A stretch of 64,000 bases of DNA from assembly GCA_019454045.1 (NCBI GenBank), contig SKCR01001872.1, positions 216,922-280,921 of the forward strand, given 5' to 3'. The translations under genes were made by a program, and so were the position numbers. Shown here in pieces: positions 12,549 through 23,169 of the stretch. The notes under the pieces were generated by a model, which saw only the letters and a list, made by a program, of their open reading frames with translations, was not told the origin of the DNA and ran no database searches. Position 1 is the stretch's first letter, and every line of letters starts with the position of its first letter. This DNA comes from Zanthoxylum bungeanum (Eukaryota; Streptophyta; Magnoliopsida; Sapindales; Rutaceae).

Positions 12549-14803
12549 TAGTCATGGTGCTGTTGAAAAAGCGTCGCAATTGACATTGAGTTGTATCATG
12601 ACATTGTCATTCTCAGACAGTTCCTGGTCAAGGTTTACACTACTTGGTCAGTATAGTAAACTCATTGAGACCGATACATGTCGTATACTGGAATATATGA
12701 TTCCAATGGTTTCTCAATGAACCATAAGTATTGGGGACTAGTATAGACGTGTAGGTGTTTATAGCGGATAAACACTGAAATACTCACCAAAGATTCTTAA
12801 TGGATGGTACACCAACGTCAATAAGAATTTTATCGGGTTGAGTAGCACTTGTGATTCTTCGACTTGAGATACCACTGTGGGCACATGAGACATCTTCCAC
12901 ATTTAGATGGCAGTTACGTCACCGATCTATTTAGATCAGACATCCGCCTGTTCGTTGGGTGTGGATAGATCCTCAGGATGTCTTTGTGTATCGAGATAGG
13001 ATCCGTCAATTATGTGTATCAGATCATAGGTAGTCCATATGATTAGCAATCAGATAAGAACCATGGGCCCGTGGTATAATTTAGAAGCCAGTTCTAAATG
13101 TTCTTTTTGAGATTGCTAATTGAGATGTCGACGAGATAATCCTTATAGAGATTTGACGTTTATATCTATATCTCTGGGATATATCCGGATACCTGTACGG
13201 GGGAATTATACATTTTCCATGACCTCGATCTGTATGATTCAGCGAGTTTATCCATGTTCGTTATAATTTACGGATGGATAAATTATGGACACGAAATAGG
13301 ATTTCGTGACAGATATGCCTGAATCTATAAAGTCTCACTAATGAAATATACTCGTAGAGCTCTAGGAAAACATTTATAAATAATATTGATTATTTATTAG
13401 TCGTTTAAAAGTTAAACGCAAAAGTACATGTGTAGAGACCCGATAGTCATTTCGTGATTTTTGTGTATTTGCATTTAATGTTAGATTTTATCAAATACAC
13501 ATTAATTAATTGTCAAATTGAGATATTTGACTAATATCATAAATATATATGTATTTGATATTTAATGTAAATATAATTCATATATTTAATATATTTGTAA
13601 TTAATTAATTAATTAATTAATTATTTAATTGTTAAATAATTAAATTAATTAAAGTATAGATATTTTATAGTTATGATAAATGGTGAGATGACTTAAAGAT
13701 ACTTAACTTGACTTTATGAAATTCATTAAAGAGGTAATGATTTCAAAACAAGTGGCCAAGTTGGCATTAAATGAATTAAAGTGAAAAAATATCATTTTGT
13801 TTTCCTTTTAGTGTAAAATTCGGCCATATGGTAAAATAGCCAAGTGTTGGATATTTTTCATTAACGAAAATATCATCTAAAACTCCATTGAAAGAAAAAC
13901 AAAAGAAGCTTGAGGAAGAAGAAGAAAGACAAAAGAAAAATTCAAAGAAAGCTTGGATTTTAGTAAGTTTCTTCAACTTACTATTAGAAAGGAAAATGTT
14001 CCTTATGTTCTAGGCTGCATCTTGTGATGTTCTCATGTTTTTCTATTCTTTATTCTTGATTTTTTTATATGATGGAAGTTTGTGGATAGGGTTAAAGTAT
14101 GTATAAGATCATAGAATGCATATAAGGTGTTAACTAGCATTCTTTTGAAAGTTTAAGAAACTTGTTGCCATTCTAGAGTTATTTACCCACTCTTAAATGA
14201 CCTAGATTTGTTCTATAGTTGTTTCATTGTGGTGAGGCTTAATTGGAGTGGGAGAAACATGATTGAAGAGTTAGATTTAACCAATTTGGTCTAATTTGTC
14301 CAATTTGATGAAATTGAAAAATTAGGGTTTAAGACCACTTCCAAATTTTGGGCTTTTCATTTTGTTGTGTATTTGGATGTGTATATGATACATATAAAAT
14401 CTTATGTTAATTGGATTTCATTTGGATGTTTTTTGAACATGGAAAATACAAAATGCACAATTTTGGCCTTAGGGAGGCTATTGGCCAAGACTAGATTTTT
14501 TTAGGTTTTTTTTTTTTTTTGCAAATTGAATTTTGATATGTAGGACATGTTAAATTCATATTTTTAATGATTTAGAATCATCCAAAATCATTTCGAATAA
14601 TTTCGTATTAAAATGAACAAAATGCAATGTTTAGGGGTAATTCGGTAATTGTACAAAAATTTGATTTATTGTGTAATTTTTCATAATTTGATAATTGGGT
14701 AATTAAATAAATAAGTTTATTTCGAGAAAAAGTTTTGAAATCGGAAATTTTGATTTTCCACTATTCCGCTGCGTTACCGGATTTCCGCAATAAAACCCTT
14801 TCA
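12549..14803 (+). repeat. Older LTR of the copia A family, right part; target of copia A insertion
   Basis: It begins TAGTCATG at a point equal to base ~148 of the copia A LTR (10301) and follows that LTR to its end, closing in CCCTTTCA. Divergence is much higher than between the two copia A LTRs. The simplest reading is that copia A inserted into this older LTR, leaving its first ~147 bp on the far side of copia A, outside the window. Confidence 0.82.
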
Positions 14804-15290
14804 ATAACATGCGGAAAGTAATAACGGAATAATAAAAGAGATGCGACCAAGGCCAACATCAATATGTGACCTTGTATGTCCGATTGAACGTATTTCATAT
14901 TCAATCAAGTATACTTCGACCGGCGTGGCAAAACATTGTGGTAAAGGTAACCTTTAGGCATTTCCCTCAAATGGAGGACCTTTAATCCAACGTAGTTAGC
15001 CCATGCACACTAGAATAGCAATGCATAAACAAATAAATAAAGCAACAACACGCGAAAAGTAAATAACGGAATAATAAAATAGATTTGACCAAGGGCAACA
15101 TCTATATGAGACCTTGTATGCCCGATTGAACGTATTTCAAATTCAATCAAGTATACTTCGTCCGGCGCGGCAAAACATTGTGGTAAAGGTAGCCTTTAGG
15201 CATTTCCCTTAAATGGATGACCTTTAATTCAATGTAGTTAGCCTAAGCGCACTAGATTAGCAATGCATAAATAAATAAAGCAATAACATG
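14804..15290. repeat. Tandem repeat, period about 240 bp, two units plus start of a third
   Basis: Units begin near 14805, 15047 and 15286 with AACA(T/C)GCGGAAAGTAA(A)TAACG and share GACCTTGTATG, CGATTGAACGTATTTCA, CAAAACATTGTGGTAAAGGT and CCTTTAGGCATTTCCCT. I do not recognise the family. It lies directly after the end of the older copia LTR. Confidence 0.85.
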
Positions 15291-16880
15291 CAGAAAGTAA
15301 ATAACGAAATAATAAAACATAAACGATGGATGAACAAAAAATTAAATAACAAAATGAAACATGTGCTCGAAAGTTTCTCAAATGGTATGTGGAGTTGTAT
15401 TCCAAGTACAGACCGCACTATGGTCCATTTAGATTCGGCTACGGAATTTACGTCTGGATTTCCATCCGATATACCGCAAGAGATAACACGCAATCATTAA
15501 CCCAACATAAATGAAACTATATGTAAAACATAACGATGCAAGCGAGTGATCGACAAGGAATAATTGAAAATATAAATAGTAAAGGGGGCCCTCAGGTCTT
15601 ACCTTTGAAGTTACTCCTCGGAAGTGCGTTACGTCGTCACCGGAAGGGTTAATGTTCCGAAAATTTTATGGTTTTCTGATTGGTTTCACTGTTATTTTGC
15701 TTGCTGTTTTCTCCATCTTCCGTCACTATTTTGGACTGTTTTTGTTGCTGTTTTCTCCATTATTTTTACTGCTGTTTGGAGGTTATTTTTGGGACTATTT
15801 TGGGGTATTTGGGGATAGTTTTGTTCACTATTTTGTTTGATTTTTGGGACTATTTTAGGGTATTTGGGCTGCTTTGTTGGCTCGGTTTGGTTCAGTTTGT
15901 TGGCTCAGTAAATGAGGCTGTTTCTCGATAATGGGCGGCTATTTTAGGGATTGTTTTATGGTTATTGTTTTGCGTATTTCTTCTCGGCGATGAGGGCAGT
16001 GTGCATGTAAGGCTCGTAGTTGGTTTTTTTATTTTTTGACGTTGGTAGGCTATTCATAAATGGGCTGCTGTTAGAGGTATTATTCTTTGTTGGTGTTCAT
16101 GTGTCTAATGATGGCTTATTATCTTTAGCTTCTTGTCTCTTAGGCGGAGAGGTTTGTTTGCTTATGGTGGTCTCGGTGATGAAGGGCAGTGTTTTGGCAG
16201 TTTGTGGTTGATGAGAGGATTTTCTACGTAAAGGTGTGTTCGGTTGGCCAGGTTTGTGTGTCAAGGGTGTTTGGCCGAGAGAGAAGATGAGGGTCGAGAG
16301 AGATTAGATTTTTTATTGTTTTCGAGAGAGAGCCAGTGTGGTGCCGTGAATCAGAGTGAATGAAGCGGACCTAGGGTTTGGAAAGTGTCATCTTTTATAA
16401 TGGTGGATGTTAGGGTTTCCTTGTGTGTGCATGGCTTGAAAAGGAAACAAATCAAGAAAATATGGAGTGTATTTAATTAATTTGTTTAAGGAAAGAATAT
16501 TTGTGTATATTTGGTGGGGGAATTATTTTTAATTTGGAATGTGATTTAATTGGATTTTGACATGTGTTAAATGTGTTTTGAATATTTTGGATTGGATTTT
16601 GTGGGCCTTAGGCGTGTGGCTTGGATTTTTGTGGGCTTGGGCGTGTGGTTTGGTGTGGATTACGGGGATTTTGGGCCGAAGCTAACATTTAAAACGGAGA
16701 TCCATTGAGCAAACCCGAGATTAAACAATCAAATTAAATCTAAGGATGTACTTATTTTTTAATTTTCCCTTCCAACGTTCGTTTCCCGCAAATTTTGCAA
16801 CTTATCGGGTAGTGCCTCCATACGAAGCTCATCATCGGGATTTTATGTAAAAAATACAGTGTGTAAAACTCTCATGTCTT
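15291..16880 (-). other. Unclassified region with promoter-like and splice-donor-like signals on the minus strand
   Basis: No coding frame here looks real. On the minus strand there is a TATA-like TTATAAAA (16393-16400), then a CT-rich leader-like stretch (about 16250-16380, repeated CTCTCTCG and CGGCCAAACAC), then about 15602 a match to a plant 5' splice site, AAAG|GTAAGACC. Downstream lies a 78-residue open frame (15257-15493, minus) with no family I know. This could be the 5' end of an unidentified element or of a decayed host gene. 16430-16880 is AT-rich with TGGGCC/TGGGCTT motifs and nothing else I can name. Confidence 0.4.
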
Positions 16881-17041
16881 ATTAATTCGGAACTAATCAT
16901 AATGACTTTTATCATTTATATGTTCAAGTAATCTAATTACAAAATGATAAAATAACAATTTCATTTGTCACATAGTTAATTTGTACAAAAACCACAATGT
17001 CTTTTACAAATAGTGATGTTATGGGTCATAATTCTCCAACA
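16881..17041 (-). repeat. 3' LTR of copia element B, start only
   Basis: On the minus strand it starts TGTTGGAGAATTATGACCCATA and resembles the first ~160 bases of the LTRs of copia C and D. Similarity is lost at about 16880, so the rest of the LTR was deleted or replaced. Confidence 0.75.
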
Positions 17042-17054
17042 ATCTCCCACTTGG
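17042..17054 (-). promoter_or_regulatory. Polypurine tract, copia B
   Basis: On the minus strand CCAAGTGGGAGAT sits directly before the LTR start, identical in form to the tract of copia C (23156-23168). Confidence 0.85.
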
Positions 17055-18670
17055 CCTATATCTAATCACTCAAGTATCTAACACCTGAACTATGTACTTA
17101 TCGCTCAAACCTTTGCTGAGAAATAGCCTTCGTCAGCGGATCTGTAATGTTGTCATCTGATGCGACCTTCTCGATCTTCACATCGCCACGATGTATGATC
17201 TCACGAATCAGATGGAAACTTCTAAATACATGCTTGGTTCGTTGATGAGACCATGGTTCATTAGCCTGCGCTATTGCCCCGTCATTGTCACAATATAAAG
17301 GAACGAGCTCAACTGCTAATGGAACTACTCCTAATCCAATTAGGAATTTACGGATCCAAACTACCTCTTTTGCTGCTTCAGCTGCAGCGATATATTCTAC
17401 TTCTGTTGTTGAATCAGCAACAGTCACTTGCTTGGAAGATTTCCAGCTCACTGCTCCGTTTTTCAAACAAAATATGTACCTAGATTTCGACTTACAGTCC
17501 TCTTTATCGGTTTGGAAACTTGCATCGGTAAACCCAGTTACCTCAAGTTCTCCATCTCCATAGATTAAGAAAGCATCCTTAGTTCGTCTAAGATACTTAA
17601 GGATGTTCTTAACCGTAACCCAGTGACCATCACCTGGATCGGCCTGATAGCGACTACACATGCTCAAAGCATACGAGAAATCAGGTCGTGTACATATCAT
17701 GGCATACATGATCAATCCAACTGCAGAAGAGAACGGGATCCGAATCATGTTGTCTCTCTCATCTTGAGTTTTAGGACACATGTCCCTAGATAGAGAGACG
17801 CCATGTGACACTGGAAACAGTCCCATTTTACACTGATCCATGTTGAATCTCTTCAACACTTAGTCAATGTATGTGCTATGGGAGAGTCCAAGCAGCTTTC
17901 TAGATCTATCCCGGTAGATCTTTATTCCCAGAATAAAGGCTGCTTCTCCCAGATCTTTCGTGGAGAATTTTAATGAAAGCTAAGCTTTCACCGAATGTAG
18001 CATGGGAATGTCATTGCCAATAAGCAATACATCATCAACATAAAGGATAATGAATGTCAGTGCGCTCCCACTAACCTTCTTATATACACAAAGATTATCC
18101 TCATTTTAAACGAAATCATATTCTTTTATAATCTCATCAAAACGTTGGTTCCAAGAATGTGAATCTTGCTTCAATCCATAAATGGATCGATTTAACTTGC
18201 AAACCTTGTTTGCATGTTTTGGTACGACAAAACCATTAGGCCGTTGCATATAAACATCCTCCAAAAGGTTTCCGTTAAATAAAGCGGTTTTGATGTCCAT
18301 CTGTCATATTTCATAATCGAAATATACAGCAATAGCAAGCATTATCCGAATGGATTTAATCATGACAACAGTGAAAAGGTTTCATCGTAATCGACACCAT
18401 GTCGTTGACGATACCCTTTCGCTACAAGCCTAGCTTTGTATATTTGTATGTTGCCATCCATGTCAGTTTTCTTCTTGAATACCTATTTACAACCAATAGG
18501 CTTGACACCTTCTGGTGCATCAACCAGTGTCCAAATTTGCTTGGTATACATGGAATATATTTCAGACTTCATGGCTTCTTGCCATAAAGCGGGATCGATA
18601 TCTTATATCACTTCCTCATACATAGCCGGTTCATTATCCTCAATAAGATTAATATCTACGTGAGGTGAGA
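17055..18670 (-). pseudogene. Copia B reverse transcriptase and RNase H
   Basis: The frame 17098-17859 encodes the RT end and RNase H: CTRPDFSYALSMCSRYQADPGDGHW, GFTDASFQTDKEDCKS, AVSWKSSKQVTVADSTTEVEY and YCDNDGAIAQANEPWSHQRTKHV..DNITDPLTKAI. It ends early with a stop after RFER, where copia C continues. Frame 18106-18300 gives MDIKTALFNGNLLEDVYMQRPNGF and SIYGLKQDSHSWNQRF. The YVDD block is at about 18010-18050 on the minus strand in another frame. At least four frame changes or stops separate these pieces. Confidence 0.88.
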
Positions 18671-20203
18671 TCAGAAACCTATACCTCTCAGGTTGTTTTG
18701 TGACTCTCTCCGATCTACGCGATTCTTATGTATTAAAAGATTATGGTAAAGTCTCATCCCTGATGAACTGTCATGTTTCGGTAAGGAATCGGTGCCAGGA
18801 ACAGTATCACTCCGATTTTCATCGAGTTCTACTTTCCTCCAACTTACCACTGCATTTAGGAATTCCTTTTCGAGGAAAACCGCATGTAAAGCAACAAATA
18901 CATTGTTCTCTTGTGGGTGGTAGAAGTAATATCCTTTGGTTTCCCTAGGATAACCTACAAATAGGCACTTATCCGATTTGGGTTCAAGTTTGGTACCATC
19001 CAAACGTTTAACGTATGCCCAGCATCCCCAAATTTTCAGGAATGAGAAACCCAGTTTCTTTCCTGTCCATATTTCATATGGAGTCTGTTGAACAGACTTT
19101 GAATGAACCTTTTTGAAAATAAGTATTGCACTGTTCAATGCATATCCCCATAAGGAAATTGGTAGCTCTGTGCGACTCATCATAGACCTTACCATGTCGA
19201 ACAAAGTTTGGTTTCTCCGTTCAGACACACCATTTAATTGAGGTGTTCCGAGAGGAGTCCACTGTGAAAGAATACCATACTCTTTCAAGTAATTGAGAAA
19301 CTCATTGCTTAAGTATTCTCCACCACGGTCTGACCGTAATATTTTAATACTTTTGCCGGTATGTTATTCTACTTCGTGTCGAAACTCTTTGAATTTCTCA
19401 AAGGTTTCTGACTTGTGTCTCATAAGATAGACATAACCATAACGCGATGCATCATCCATAAAGGGTACGAAGTATTTATATCCACCTCTAGCCTGGCTAG
19501 ACATGGGCCCACATATATCACTATGAACGAGGGCTAACAGTTTGGTGGCACGTACACCTTTTCCGCTAAAAGGTGTTTTAGGTATTTTTCCTAATAAACA
19601 AGATTCACAGACGTCATATGAATTTGGATCAAATCCGTCCAAGTATCCACTATTCGAAAGTGTGGATATACGAGTCTTGTTTATGTGTCCCAGACGAGAA
19701 TGCCACATATAATTTTCATCTTTGTTACTTAATTTAAATCTTTTGTTTGTCATGTTATATGTTTGAGATTGATTTATATTCAAAATATAAAGACCATTAT
19801 TAACATCAGCATTGCATATCTCAAAATCATTTTTATAAACAAAACACTCGGTGTTTCTAAATACAAAAGTATACCCACATTGGGTTAAACAAGATATAGA
19901 TATAATGTTTCTAGTCAAACTAGGTACATAATAGCAGTTTGATAAATTAAGTACATGCCCCGAGGGCAGTTCCAAAATGTAGGTCCCAACAGCCAAAACG
20001 GCGACTCTAGTCCCATTTCCAACTCGGAGGTTGATCTCTCCTGAAGCCAGTCTCCTGCTAGTCTGTAGATCTTGCACATCAATACATATATGAGTATCAC
20101 AACCAGAATCAAAAATCCAATTTTTAAAACTAGAAGTAGACATGTTTATTTCAATAACAAACATACATGAAGCCGGAGCCTTGCCCGCCTTCACTTCCTT
20201 CAT
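18671..20203 (-). pseudogene. Copia B protease and integrase, one in-frame stop
   Basis: Protease is seen in the first ~110 residues: NWIFDSGCDTHIC with intact Asp-Ser-Gly, then GNGTRVAVLAVGTYILELPSG and RNIISIS. GAG-pre-integrase follows with WHSRLGHINKTRI and CESCLLGK. The integrase core has LVHSDICGP, RSDRGGEY and GVSERRNQ, the three acidic positions of the DDE site. A TAA at 19364-19366 follows RHEVE; the frame is unchanged on both sides. The core has FVPFMDDASRYG where copia C has FTDDASRYG. Downstream the GKKLGFSFLKIWGCWAYVKRL block is intact. Confidence 0.9.
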
Positions 20204-21015
20204 GTGTGCCTTGTACTTACGGTAGTCACACTTCCAATGACCCCATTTGCCACACTGTAGGCAGACATCTTGGGATTTGTCCTTTTTATTCCCAGAAGAC
20301 TTTGATGATTTGGCTTTGCCCTTTCACTTCTTCTTATTCTTCACACCTCCAGAAGCCTTCGGCCAAGCCTTGGCATTTTGAGATGTCGAAGAGAAGTCCG
20401 CCTCGTGCTTCTTGCCCTTTAAAAGCTTTTTCTGCCTCTTTCAGCATTGCCATCAACTCTCCAAGAGTCTTCTCTTGGTTTATCATATTGTAGTTCATGA
20501 TGAACCCGCTCCAGCTGTCAGGAAGAGACTATAAATCAAAATCTATAGAAGACTTAGCCTCAAAGGTTATGCCTAGTTGACCCAGTTGTTCGATGTTAGA
20601 ATCATCTGCGACACATGGTGCTCGACAGATGTACCCTCTGATATACGAGAGCGAAAGAGCTTCTTCTGTAACGTACTTCTACGATCTAAGGTTAGATCGA
20701 TGAAGGTCCCTCAATTCAACATCATTCGTAGGGATCCATTCCTTGTTTTATGATGAATTGTTGGGTCATTACAGCAAGCATGACGGATTGAACAGTTGAG
20801 TTTCAATCATTGTGAGTCTTCCAAATCTCAAGCTCAAGCAGCTGCTCAATTCCGGAATTAGCCCAAGAGGTCTCTCTATCGATAGAGCAATCTTTCAGCC
20901 CCTCAGTACAATCCTTAGGTTTATATCCCCAGTCAGGAAAGTTCGCACCATTAAAGATATTTCTCTTTTCTCCCTCATATGTCCTAACATTGTGTGGGTT
21001 TTCTAGGTCATCCAA
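20204..21015 (-). pseudogene. Copia B gag, degraded
   Basis: The N-terminal frame (20803-21015) has NIFNGANFPDWG and LELEIWKTHND, matching copia C gag. The middle part is readable only across several frames. The zinc knuckle near 20230-20275 reads CLQCGKWGHWKCDYR: the spacing is CX2CX4H but the last Cys has become Tyr, so it should not bind zinc normally. I place the start at 21015 by comparison with copia C, although the first residues differ. Confidence 0.8.
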
Positions 21016-21203
21016 AGATCAATTAACATGAAGTGTGAATACTCACAGTAAAGTTGCGGAATACTCACTTTGATTGGCTTTTTACGATGAAAAAATAATA
21101 AAAAATCTCCTGAAGCTCTCTCGGCCAAGGTCATTCTTGTGCTCAGTGTGTTCGGCCAACCCATTTTGTGTGACCCCAAACTCCAATCTTTAAGTGCGAT
21201 TCC
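21016..21203 (-). repeat. 5' LTR end of copia B, left of the copia C insertion
   Basis: This short piece has GAATACTCAC, AGCTCTCTCGGCCAAGG and other segments that resemble the U5 end of the C/D LTR family. It is cut at 21203/21204 by copia C; the rest of the same LTR resumes at 31285. The flanks ATTCC (21199-21203) and ATTCA (31285-31289) fit a 5 bp target duplication with one change. Any leader between gag and LTR must be very short or deleted. Confidence 0.6.
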
Positions 21204-23155
21204 TGTTGGAAAAAAATAACCAAGCCCCAAGATCAGCAAGAACAAGCAAAATATATAAATACATGAATGAATTAATTGAAGTATGGCGGAATCATACTCA
21301 CAATACTTGAAAATGGATGCTAAGATGATGCGAAATTCCTCCCTTGTGCAGTGAAGCTCTCGGCCAAGAAGAAAAGAGGGACTCCAAGTCGAGTTTGATC
21401 CTTCCAAGCTCAAGGATTAGTTTCCCATATCACCTATGTATGATCCCTTGAAGGTGCTAGCCTTTGTTGTGATTTTGAATGCACAACTTCTTCAAATCTT
21501 GCCACAAAAATTGAAGAAATGGAGAGCCCAAACTGCATGTAGTTTCGGCAATGTGAGAGAGAGGAGAGTTGAATGATTTTTGTTACAAAAAATCAATTTA
21601 TATTTATGCCATAATATTTATTAAATTAATAATAAACTTATGACACAAATCATGCAATGGCTTAGAGTGTCAAACACTCAAACTCCATGCAAACCATTGA
21701 GTGTGTATTGTACACTATCAATGCAATGTATTAACAATTAAATAATGCATAAATGACATGTGTCATGTGGGCCCCACACAACCCAAATGAAAGTGGGCCC
21801 ACGTGCACTCACGCGTTCGGGTTCGATATTTCCGAAATACCGAACTTACGTCGCGACGTTAATTAAATCGAATTTAAATAAATAATTGCGCCTAGCGAAA
21901 TTATTATTTACGTCGCTAACGAATTAATTCTAAATTAACTCGTTTGCCCGAATTAAAATCTAATTTTAATTTCGCGTCGAAATCGAATTTCGATTATTAT
22001 ATCGAATATAATATTTTACGATTAATTCCAAATTAATCGTTCTCTCTCTATGTATAGTACTTTATCCAAGATAAAGTCTCTCCGTAATTAATCCAAGATT
22101 AATCGAGTTTGAATCATACGTCATTGGTGAATCTTCGGGAAGCGACCCAAGAGATCTCTGGATATGTTGGCAGTAAATACGGCCGTCAGATTATCCGAAT
22201 ACGTACGTACCAAGTACTACGTTTTTACCGATTTACAAGACAAGGTTAGCCTCTAGCAAAACGCCATGCCTACCCAATTCTCCAGAAATATTCTTATTGG
22301 AATATAAGATCTATAACAGGCGTAGTATACCGTAGTATAGTGTATATCGAACCAGTATCGGATGATCACATGTAAGGCCTGGGGCTGGAGATGTGTCTGC
22401 CCCGTACGATACACATATCGGACATCAAGCAACCAGTCTCTTTGAATCGGATAATCCTGACCTAGTCATATTATCCCGATGGTTGCAACCATTATAGAGT
22501 ACTAGTTCTGTATCCCTCGCGATCATCATCTCCATATGTCTGAAGTGATACTTCCATCTTGACATCACACCCAATACACTACGATTCTCGATAAATCCAG
22601 AAGAGGTGTACACAGAACCCGTTAAAGCCCTGGACCACCAAAACTAAAGTTTACCGATTGTCGTAAGTACTAGCGATGCAAGTCTCAGGTTAAGATCATA
22701 TGCACCTACCCTGAAGCGGACTCCCATAGACACGCAGACATACTACCAATGGGATTCCGCGGGGTCTATCCAGAGCGAAGCTGTTTTCCGTACCATCGGT
22801 AAAACACAACCTCCTACCTACCGCACTTGCATAAGTATCCTATACTTAAATATATGAGAACTATGCCGTTGTGCCCTCACAACATGCACAAGTGCAGTAC
22901 TAGTCTATTCCGCATTATCGATGTCCAATCTCGATAATACTACGACTAGGGATATTTAATGATTAAACCTTTATGGATTGATACCGTCTCATATCATCAC
23001 AATCCGGAACTAATCATAGGGACTCTTACCATTTATATCAAAGTAAATAAATTACAAAACGGTAAAAGGCAATTTCATTACTACATAGTTAATTTTGTAC
23101 AATAATACAATATCATTTACAAAATAGTGACGCTATGGGTCATAACTGTCTAACA
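21204..23155 (-). repeat. 3' LTR of copia C
   Basis: On the + strand it runs from TGTTGGAAAAAAATAACC to GTCTAACA, about 1952 bp. It is near-identical to 29336-31284; visible differences are single bases and indels, concentrated in 21660-21780. It contains an A+T-rich part with a row of short inverted repeats (21921-22106). The 136-residue frame at 21003-21413 crosses the LTR edge and is not a gene. Confidence 0.93.
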
Positions 23156-23168
23156 ATCTCCCACTTGG
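23156..23168 (-). promoter_or_regulatory. Polypurine tract, copia C
   Basis: The minus strand reads CCAAGTGGGAGAT directly before the LTR start. Confidence 0.88.
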
Positions 23169-23169
23169 C

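Noticed and set aside
15624..15931. Three overlapping + frames rich in Phe and Leu
   Set aside because: Three mutually overlapping frames in low-complexity sequence; the minus strand carries the better gene-like signals.
21003..21413. 136-residue minus frame, with a near copy at 29271-29543
   Set aside because: It crosses the LTR boundary of copia C; the shared part is LTR U5 sequence present in both LTRs, with no known domain.
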